This document shows, piece after piece, positions 51,434-57,074 of a stretch of DNA of 57,074 nt. The notes below the pieces were generated by a model. It saw only the letters and a program-made list of their open reading frames with translations, was not told the DNA's origin and did no database searches. Each line of letters begins with the position of its first letter. Within the stretch, counting starts at the first letter, position 1. Both the position numbers and the translations under genes were made by a program. The DNA is from an uncultured Clostridia bacterium (GTDB lineage: Bacteria > Bacillota > Clostridia > Oscillospirales > Oscillospiraceae), in NCBI GenBank assembly GCA_947365965.1, contig CANAZG010000008.1, forward strand, positions 1 to 57,074, given 5' to 3'.

Positions 51434-52690
51434 ATGAAAATCACAGACGTCATCTGCTCCCCCGGCCGCACCGGCTTCTACTTTGACGATCAGCGGGCCA
51501 TCAAGGCCGGCGCGGGCCACGACGGCGTGTTCTACACCGGCGATCCTGTCACCGAGGGCTTTGCCTCCGTGCGTCAGGCCGGCGAGTCCATCTCCGTGAT
51601 GCTGGTGCTGGAGGACGGCCAGATCGCCTACGGCGACTGCGCGGCCGTGCAGTACTCCGGCGCGGGCGGACGGGATCCCCTCTTCCTGGCCCGGGACTTC
51701 ATCCCCATCATTGACCAGTACATCAAGCCCCAGCTGGTGGGCAAGGAGGCCAACGACTTCCGGGGCCTGTGCGCCATGATGGAGGCCATCCAGGTGGAGG
51801 GCAAGCGGCTGCACACCGCTATCCGCTACGGCGTGTCCCAGGCCATTCTGGACGCAGTGGCCAAGGCCACGGGCCGCCTCATGTGCGAGGTGGTGGCGGA
51901 CGAGTACGGCTGCACCGTGTCCGAGACCCCCGTCCCTGTGTTCACCCAGTCCGGCGATGACCGCTACGACAACGCGGACAAGATGATTATCAAGGGCGCC
52001 CAGGTGCTGCCCCACGCCCTCATCAACAACATCGACACCAAGCTGGGCCGCAAGGGCGAGAAGCTGGCCGAGTACGTGGCGTGGCTGAGCAAGCGCATCC
52101 AGGACAAGCGCCTGGATCCCAGCTACAGCCCGGTGCTGCACATCGACGTGTACGGCACCATCGGCGCGGCCTTCGGCAACAACAACTACAAGGAGATGGC
52201 CGACTATCTGGCCACCCTGGAGGAGGCCGCCAAGCCCTTCCACCTGCGCATCGAGGGCCCCATGGACTGCGACTGTGACCGTGAGACCCAGGTGGAGGCC
52301 CTGGCGGGCCTGACCCGCGAGCTGGACGCGCGGGGCATCAACGTGGAGCTGGTGGCCGACGAGTGGTGCAACACCCTGGAGGACATCAAGATCTTCGCCG
52401 ACAACAAGGCCGGCCACATGGTCCAGATCAAGACCCCGGACCTGGGCGGCATCAACAACACCATTGAGGCCGTGCTCTACTGCAAGGAAAAGGGCATCGG
52501 CGCTTACCAGGGCGGCACCTGCAACGAGACGGACCGCAGCGCCCAGGTGTGCGTCCACTGCGCCATGGCCACCCAGCCGGTGCAGATCCTCGCCAAGCCC
52601 GGCATGGGCGTGGACGAGGGCTTCATGATCGTCTACAACGAGATGAACCGGATTCTGGCCGTGCGCAAGGCCAGAGGCCAGAAGAAGTAA
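51434..52690 (+). CDS. mal: Methylaspartate ammonia-lyase
   Basis: A 418-residue enolase-superfamily enzyme. ATG 51434 (MKITDVICSPGRTGFYFDDQ) follows GAGGAGAG. The catalytic pair is visible: His194 in VLPHALINN and the base lysine in MVQIKTPDLGG (residue 333). Mg ligands lie in LHIDVYGTIG, RIEGPMDC and VADEWCN. It removes ammonia from 3-methylaspartate to give mesaconate, the substrate of the hydratase encoded upstream. It ends in a strong terminator, so it closes the pathway cluster. Confidence 0.96.
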   Translation: MKITDVICSPGRTGFYFDDQRAIKAGAGHDGVFYTGDPVTEGFASVRQAGESISVMLVLEDGQIAYGDCAAVQYSGAGGRDPLFLARDFIPIIDQYIKPQLVGKEANDFRGLCAMMEAIQVEGKRLHTAIRYGVSQAILDAVAKATGRLMCEVVADEYGCTVSETPVPVFTQSGDDRYDNADKMIIKGAQVLPHALINNIDTKLGRKGEKLAEYVAWLSKRIQDKRLDPSYSPVLHIDVYGTIGAAFGNNNYKEMADYLATLEEAAKPFHLRIEGPMDCDCDRETQVEALAGLTRELDARGINVELVADEWCNTLEDIKIFADNKAGHMVQIKTPDLGGINNTIEAVLYCKEKGIGAYQGGTCNETDRSAQVCVHCAMATQPVQILAKPGMGVDEGFMIVYNEMNRILAVRKARGQKK

Positions 52691-52697
52691 GCAAGCG

Positions 52698-52730
52698 AAC
52701 ACCCCCGCCGCCCGGCGGGGGTGTTTTTTT
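52698..52730 (+). terminator. Intrinsic terminator after mal
   Basis: AACACCCCCGCCG pairs with CGGCGGGGGTGTT and is followed by a run of T. It begins 8 bases after the stop. Confidence 0.88.
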
Positions 52731-52742
52731 GCGCCGCCCCCC

Positions 52743-52771
52743 TTGACAGCTAACCGTATCATGTGTATAAT
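52743..52771 (+). promoter_or_regulatory. Consensus promoter with operator-like repeats for the YtrA-type operon
   Basis: TTGACA (52743-52748), 17 bases, TATAAT (52766-52771). The -10 sits in the palindrome TGTATAATACA. AACCGTATCAT in the spacer is repeated just downstream as AACCGTATTAT (52780-52790). These suit binding of the operon's own GntR protein. Confidence 0.8.
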
Positions 52772-52833
52772 ACAGTCAAACCGTATTATAGAGCTAGTAC
52801 AGTTTGCAAAACAGCGGAGGGAGGCGGAAGAAT

Positions 52834-53235
52834 ATGGTGTCCTTTGACGGACTGCGCCTGGGGGACGGCGGGCCCATCTATCAGCAGATTGTCCGCCATC
52901 TCCAGCGGGGGCTGGCGGCGGGGACCATCCGCGCCGGGGACGAGCTGCCTTCCCGGCGGGTACTGTCCGCCCGGCTGGGGGTGAACCCCAACACCGTCCA
53001 GAAGGCCTACCGCCTTCTGGAGGAGGCGGGGCTCATCGCCTCCCACGCCGGGGCCAAGAGCTTCGTCTCTGCGGGCCCGGCGGAGATCGAGGCCGTCCGG
53101 ACCCAGCTTTTGACGGAGGAGGCCCGGCGGCTGGTGGAGGCCCTGCGCCAGACCGGGGCCAGCCGGGAGGAGGCGATGGCCCTGCTGGGCCGGCTGTGGG
53201 ATGAAAAGGAGGAGACACAGGATGAGACAACATAA
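52834..53235 (+). CDS. YtrA-subfamily GntR regulator
   Basis: A 133-residue regulator. ATG 52834 (MVSFDGLRLGDGGPIYQQIV) follows GGAGGGAGG. It has a winged helix at about 12-80 (AGDELPSRRVLSARLGVNPN, TVQKAYRLLEEAGLIASHAG) and a short helical tail, as in YtrA-type GntR proteins. These normally repress their own ABC-transporter operon. The stop overlaps the next gene's start by 14 bases, and an ABC ATPase lies three genes on. Confidence 0.88.
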   Translation: MVSFDGLRLGDGGPIYQQIVRHLQRGLAAGTIRAGDELPSRRVLSARLGVNPNTVQKAYRLLEEAGLIASHAGAKSFVSAGPAEIEAVRTQLLTEEARRLVEALRQTGASREEAMALLGRLWDEKEETQDETT

Positions 53236-53938
53236 GCACCTCTCCCTGCTGGGGCTGTGGGTGGAGAACTGCCTGGGCAGAGTCCTGGCCCAGCTGGGGC
53301 TCATGGCTGCCCTGGAGATCATTGTGTTCGGCGCGCGGCTGTACCTGCTGCCGGAGCGGCCCATGGAGGAGACCCTCAAGGGCGTGCCCTCCCTCTTCAT
53401 GGCTGGATGGATCGCCCTGTTCCACCTGCTGACCCACTGTGGGGATGAGCGCAGGGCCGTGGGCTGCACGCTCCGCCGCCTGCGGGTGTCGGAGGGCGCG
53501 GCGCTGGCCTGGAAGGGTCTGTTCGGGGCCGCCTGCTTCCTGCTCCTCTGGGCGGTCCAGACGGCGGTGTGCCTGGGCATGGGCATCTGGTACGCGGCCG
53601 CTGTGGGCCCCGCCTACCGCAGCGCCCAGACGGTGCTGCTGGCCTTCTACCGGGTCCCCTTCCTCCACAGCCTGCTCCCCCTGGCGGAGACGGCGGGCTA
53701 CCTGCGCAATCTCCTGTTCGCGGCGGCCATGGGCCTGGAGACCGGCCTGTGCTCCTGGCGGATGCGCCGGGGCAGCCGGGCCCTCTTTGGCCGGGCTATG
53801 GCGGTGGCGGCGGCGTTCCTGTTTTCCCAGGGCATGGGCGGGCTCACCGGCTCCCTCTGGCTGGGCCTGGGGGCCGCCGCCCTGGCGGGGCTGGACGCCC
53901 TGCTGGCCCTGACATACGGAGAGGAGGGGATGGAATGA
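53222..53938 (+). CDS. Membrane protein of a YtrA-type ABC operon
   Basis: A 238-residue polytopic protein starting ATG 53222 (MRQHKHLSLLGLWVENCLGR) behind AGGAGAC. About six hydrophobic segments are seen, at roughly 20-42, 58-74, 98-122, 135-160, 170-185 and 195-232. I do not recognise the family. In YtrA-type operons such genes encode the transmembrane part of an exporter, often linked to envelope stress or peptide-antibiotic response. It has a 4-base overlap with the next membrane gene. Confidence 0.65.
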   Translation: MRQHKHLSLLGLWVENCLGRVLAQLGLMAALEIIVFGARLYLLPERPMEETLKGVPSLFMAGWIALFHLLTHCGDERRAVGCTLRRLRVSEGAALAWKGLFGAACFLLLWAVQTAVCLGMGIWYAAAVGPAYRSAQTVLLAFYRVPFLHSLLPLAETAGYLRNLLFAAAMGLETGLCSWRMRRGSRALFGRAMAVAAAFLFSQGMGGLTGSLWLGLGAAALAGLDALLALTYGEEGME

Positions 53939-54426
53939 AGAAGCGGACCACCCGCTGGGACAGGCTGGTCCCGCCGGGCATGAACGGACGGCGGGAGGCG
54001 GGGCAGCTGGCCGCCGGGCTGGCAGTGGGGCTGGTGTGGAACGCCGCCGCCTTCCTGATCCCTTTTCTCCAGGAATATGAGAGGCTGATGTGGGTGCGGG
54101 CGGCCTTTGAACCCTTTGACCGCCACCTGCGCCGCGCCCTGATCCCCTTTGCCCTGTTGGCTGGGTGGATGGTGGCCCTGGCCCTGGTCCACCTCCTCTC
54201 CCACTACCAGGAGAGCCGGAGCATCTACCTCATGCGCCGCCTGCCGGATCGGTGGGAGCTGTGGCGGCGGTGCCTGACCCTGCCCCTGACGGGGCTGGCA
54301 ATTGTGCTGATCCTGACCCTGGGGCTGAGCGTCCTCTACTTCTGGCTGTATGAGACCTACGCGCTCATTGATACGAACAGCCAGGGGCGCTGGTACTGGA
54401 CGCTCCACAGGATGTTTTACGAATAG
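53935..54426 (+). CDS. Second small membrane protein of the ABC operon
   Basis: A 163-residue protein starting ATG 53935 (MKKRTTRWDRLVPPGMNGRR), overlapping the previous stop. Three membrane segments lie at about 24-46, 70-92 and 115-140. A polar loop, SHYQESRSIYLMRRLPDRWE, lies between the last two. A similar DERRAVGCTLRRLRV loop in the preceding protein suggests the two are distant relatives forming one membrane unit. The family is not recognised. Confidence 0.6.
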   Translation: MKKRTTRWDRLVPPGMNGRREAGQLAAGLAVGLVWNAAAFLIPFLQEYERLMWVRAAFEPFDRHLRRALIPFALLAGWMVALALVHLLSHYQESRSIYLMRRLPDRWELWRRCLTLPLTGLAIVLILTLGLSVLYFWLYETYALIDTNSQGRWYWTLHRMFYE

Positions 54427-54440
54427 AGGAGGGTTGAGCC

Positions 54441-55202
54441 ATGTTGGAAATCAAAAATCTGCAAAAGGTGTACGGCATACCCGGCGTGAGCGCCAAGCCC
54501 GCCCTGAACGGCGTGGACCTGTCCGTCGGTCAGGGGGAGCTGGTGGGCCTCTTTGGGGAGAACGGCGCGGGCAAGACCACCCTGCTCAAGTGCGTCCTGG
54601 GCCTGTTGGGATACACGGGGACCATCACCCTGGACGGGGAGCCGGTGACCCGGGCGAACATTGCCCGTCTCTCCTTCGCCACCTGCGAGCACTCCTTCTT
54701 CCCCCATCTCACCCCGGCGGGCCACCGGGACTTCTACCGGGAGCACTTCCCCCGCTGGCGGGAGAAGCGGTTCCAGGCCCTCATGGACTTCTTCCGGCTG
54801 CCCATGGGCAAGGCCCCCAGGAGCTTCTCCACCGGCCAGAAGAACCAGTTCGAGGTGATCCTGGCCCTGTCCCAGGGGGCGGACTACATCCTCATGGACG
54901 AGCCCTTTGCGGGCAACGACGTGTTCAACCGGGAGGACTTCTACAAGGTCCTGCTGGGCATCCTGGAGCCCACGGAGACCGTGGTGCTCTCCACCCACCT
55001 GCTGGAGGAGGTGGAGCACTTCGTGGGCCGGGCGGTACTGCTGCGGGGCGGCGCGGTGGTGGGGGACACGTCTGTGCTGGACCTGGAGGAGCGGGGCATG
55101 GACCTGATGGCCTTTGTCAAGTCCGCCTATGGCTATGAGCCGGATCGGGTGAGCCGGGCCCTGGACCGGCTCACGGAGGAGGGGGAGGAGGATGCGCCGT
55201 GA
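54441..55202 (+). CDS. ABC transporter ATPase
   Basis: A 253-residue ATPase starting ATG 54441 (MLEIKNLQKVYGIPGVSAKP) behind GAGGAGGG. Walker A is GLFGENGAGKTTLLKCVLGL, the signature RSFSTGQKNQFEVILALSQG (STGQK in place of the usual SGGQ), Walker B YILMDEPFAGND and the switch LSTHLLEEVEHFV. It is a stand-alone nucleotide-binding subunit for the two membrane proteins upstream. The direction is presumably export. The stop overlaps the next GTG by 4 bases. Confidence 0.92.
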   Translation: MLEIKNLQKVYGIPGVSAKPALNGVDLSVGQGELVGLFGENGAGKTTLLKCVLGLLGYTGTITLDGEPVTRANIARLSFATCEHSFFPHLTPAGHRDFYREHFPRWREKRFQALMDFFRLPMGKAPRSFSTGQKNQFEVILALSQGADYILMDEPFAGNDVFNREDFYKVLLGILEPTETVVLSTHLLEEVEHFVGRAVLLRGGAVVGDTSVLDLEERGMDLMAFVKSAYGYEPDRVSRALDRLTEEGEEDAP

Positions 55203-56614
55203 AAAAGAACCTGACCCGGCTGGGGGCGGTTTTCTGTCTGTCCCTGGCGGCGCTGGTGTGCGCCCACCTGGCCGTGGGCTGGACGGAGGATAAGGTGGAG
55301 ATCCGGGAGACCGTCCTGGCCGGGGACCGGTCCGCCGCCCGGGGCATGGAGATCGCCTGTAGCGTCTACGACGACTCCCACCACCTCCGCTGGGACGTGG
55401 CGCTGACCCTGGGCGGCGATATCGCGCCGGAGACGGACTTCCGGTTCTTTACCGGCCGGCGCTATTGGGAGATCCCGCCGGAGTACACCGCCCAGCTCTA
55501 CCCGGCGCCCCTCAACTTCAGCATGTCCGGGCGGGTTGCGGAGGACGATCAGCGTGACGCGGAGTATGAGTACATGGTCAGACCCGCCATGGACGCGGCC
55601 AGCCGCACCGCCCCCGGGGAGAAGCGGACGGAGACCCTGCGCCTGGCGGACTACTACGACTGCTACCCCCTGGCCCTGGAGGCGTGGACGCCGGAGGGTC
55701 CCATCTACTCCACCTCCTGGCGGGGCAGCGGCCGCACCTTGGACAGGGAGGAGTGGCAGAAGGTGAACGACTACTTCCGGATGCCGGTGCCGCCGGAGGC
55801 TATGGTCACGGTGACAGCGGAGCGGAACGGGGCGGGGGAGCTGGTGGAGATCAGCTGCGAGGAGACGGAGGCTGCGGAGCAGCTCGCCCCCATGTCCTCC
55901 TTGGGCGTGGCCTCCGGGGAGGCGCTGTATCTGCCGGTCATCCCCCCTCGGGAGACGCCGGACCAGGTGGCGGCGGGGATCCACGTGATCCCCTTGCTGG
56001 AGAAGGAGGACCGCCTGACCCTGGATTTGGACCATATTCGCCTGCTCTATCCCCTGGCGCTGGCCGCGGCGGACGATATGATAGACTTTACCTGGAACCA
56101 GGACAGAAGCCTGCTGATGCTGTACACCCGGGAGGCGGGCAGGCTGGTTCTGACCACGGTTGACCCCCATACCGGGGAGGCGGTTCAGCGCCTGGAGCTG
56201 ATGGACCTGGGGCCGGAGGAATGGGTGGGCCACATGGACCAGAGCGCCCTGTACATGGTCTACGGGAACAGCGAGGACGATTTTGTCCTGCTCCGGGAGG
56301 AGGCGGGGGTCCTCTCCCAGGTCCTCTCCGGGAAGCTGGGGCTGTCCTGGCCCATGACGGAGATGTTCTCCTCCCGGTCCTGGCTGGCCTGGGACGGTGA
56401 GCGGCTGGCCCTGACGGGCTTCATCCAGGGCCGGATGGACCAGGAGAGCGGCACAAGGCAGCCCATGGGCTTCGGCGCGGCGGTGTGGACCGGGGAGGGC
56501 CTGCAATACGCCGGATTCTATGAGTACGTCCCCGCCCGGGACTGGGAGAACTGGCTGGATGGCTACTACCGGCATCTGTTCGACGGCCGGGTGGAGGGGG
56601 CGGCCTGGGAATAG
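55199..56614 (+). CDS. Exported or membrane-anchored protein, unknown family
   Basis: A 471-residue protein. GTG 55199 (MKKNLTRLGAVFCLSLAALV) overlaps the ATPase stop. It has a single N-terminal hydrophobic segment at residues 8-27, without a lipobox. The rest is likely extracytoplasmic and beta-rich, with repeated strand-turn text such as LVLTTVDPHTGEAVQRLELM and ALYMVYGNSEDDFVLLREEA, as in propeller-like domains. I cannot name the family. As the last gene of the GntR-ABC operon it could be the sensor or accessory surface protein of the exporter. Confidence 0.6.
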   Translation: MKKNLTRLGAVFCLSLAALVCAHLAVGWTEDKVEIRETVLAGDRSAARGMEIACSVYDDSHHLRWDVALTLGGDIAPETDFRFFTGRRYWEIPPEYTAQLYPAPLNFSMSGRVAEDDQRDAEYEYMVRPAMDAASRTAPGEKRTETLRLADYYDCYPLALEAWTPEGPIYSTSWRGSGRTLDREEWQKVNDYFRMPVPPEAMVTVTAERNGAGELVEISCEETEAAEQLAPMSSLGVASGEALYLPVIPPRETPDQVAAGIHVIPLLEKEDRLTLDLDHIRLLYPLALAAADDMIDFTWNQDRSLLMLYTREAGRLVLTTVDPHTGEAVQRLELMDLGPEEWVGHMDQSALYMVYGNSEDDFVLLREEAGVLSQVLSGKLGLSWPMTEMFSSRSWLAWDGERLALTGFIQGRMDQESGTRQPMGFGAAVWTGEGLQYAGFYEYVPARDWENWLDGYYRHLFDGRVEGAAWE

Positions 56615-56619
56615 GATAC

Positions 56620-57074
56620 GTCCCTGCTCAGTTTCACCACAAAAGATAAGGACCACGGCAGAATCGAAAAACGGGAATACCGTTTGTTGACGGATTTATC
56701 CTGGCTTCCAGAACGGACAGAATGAGTGGGGTTGAAAGCAGTTGGTTTCATCTGTTCCTCTATAACCAGAAATGGTGTAACCAGCACAGATACCCGCTTT
56801 TCATAACTTCCCTACGCAAGCAATTAGGCGATTGAGAATCAGCGTCATTGGGCCTTAGACGTTATCTTTGAGGAAGATCCCTCCAGGGCCAGAAAAGATA
56901 TGTCGCTCTTGAATTTGAACATCCTCTACAGGACTGCTTTGGCCCTCTGCAAGCACGCCGGCTTCGATTCCGGGGTCAGCATGAAGCGAAAACGCTTTAC
57001 CGCCGCCCCGCCTCCGGACACACGCCCGTCTCATAAAAAGCGAAGGATAGAGAGGAAGATCTCCTCGTCCAAAA
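56620..57074 (+). mobile_element. ISAs1-type transposase remnant, frameshifted and cut by the window end
   Basis: Past the last gene the + strand reads TKDKDHGRIEKREYRLLTDL and WVGLKAVGFICSS. After a frame break near 56826 it reads IENQRHWALDVIFEEDPSRA and NLNILYRTALALCKHAGFDS. These are the DHGRIE/R, IENxxHWxLDVxFxED and C-terminal blocks of ISAs1-family DDE transposases. The region between the blocks is short, so a deletion has removed part of the core. No start codon, terminal repeat or target duplication is visible inside the window. It is an inactive relic. Confidence 0.7.

Overview
The window reads as chromosomal DNA of a high-GC, anaerobic, gut-type member of the Clostridia, most likely Oscillospiraceae (Flavonifractor / Intestinimonas / Oscillibacter-like). 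This is inferred from GC-rich codon use with strong GGAGG ribosome sites, Firmicute-type promoters, an S-box riboswitch and glutamate fermentation genes. No rRNA, tRNA, CRISPR array or replication origin was seen.

Bases 1-12,430 are an accessory, mosaic region with lower and uneven GC. It holds eroded conjugative-element genes (a ParM-like actin and an FtsK/TcpA coupling ATPase, both truncated). Between them lies a low-GC cargo block with a truncated lipoprotein, a SUKH-type protein, another lipoprotein, a sensor kinase and the tail of its response regulator. Next come an XRE regulator, a frameshifted DUF1016 gene, an AlkZ-related protein, a zinc alcohol dehydrogenase, an internally deleted peptide deformylase, and an RNA 2'-phosphotransferase (KptA) followed by a decayed second kptA. 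The block ends with a large ATPase plus HNH nuclease pair that looks like a Septu (PtuA/PtuB) defence system.

Bases 12,430-27,360 are ordinary chromosome. A peptide-use module comprises RidA, an M17 leucyl aminopeptidase, a NIF3-like protein, a class V aminotransferase, a GntR/FCD regulator and a complete Dpp/Opp-type peptide ABC transporter. It is followed by DegV, then metK under a SAM-I riboswitch with a consensus promoter, and a family 4 glycosyltransferase.

Bases 27,460-42,540 hold a 1050-residue hybrid histidine kinase and then a low-GC islet. The islet carries what looks like a type I toxin-antitoxin locus (31-residue hydrophobic peptide, convergent antisense promoter, shared hairpin) and a divergent RHH/XRE regulator pair. 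Then come a GNAT acetyltransferase, mnmE, a small hypothetical protein, a FIST-domain sensor paired with a soluble chemotaxis transducer, a stalk/PepSY secreted protein, a tandem PII-like protein with a DUF1538 membrane protein, a TrkH potassium transporter and a P-loop ATPase.

Bases 42,570-52,730 hold a nearly complete 3-methylaspartate pathway of glutamate fermentation. It has citDEF-like genes (probably citramalate lyase), a two-subunit class I hydratase (probably mesaconase), a GntR regulator, methylaspartate mutase GlmS/GlmL/GlmE and methylaspartate ammonia-lyase. Glutamate would become 3-methylaspartate, mesaconate, citramalate, then acetate and pyruvate. The citD and glmS promoters share a GATATAG(A/T)TCA word that may be the GntR operator.

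Bases 52,740-56,614 are a YtrA-type GntR operon with two membrane proteins, an ABC ATPase and a secreted or membrane-anchored protein. The window ends in a decayed ISAs1-type transposase.
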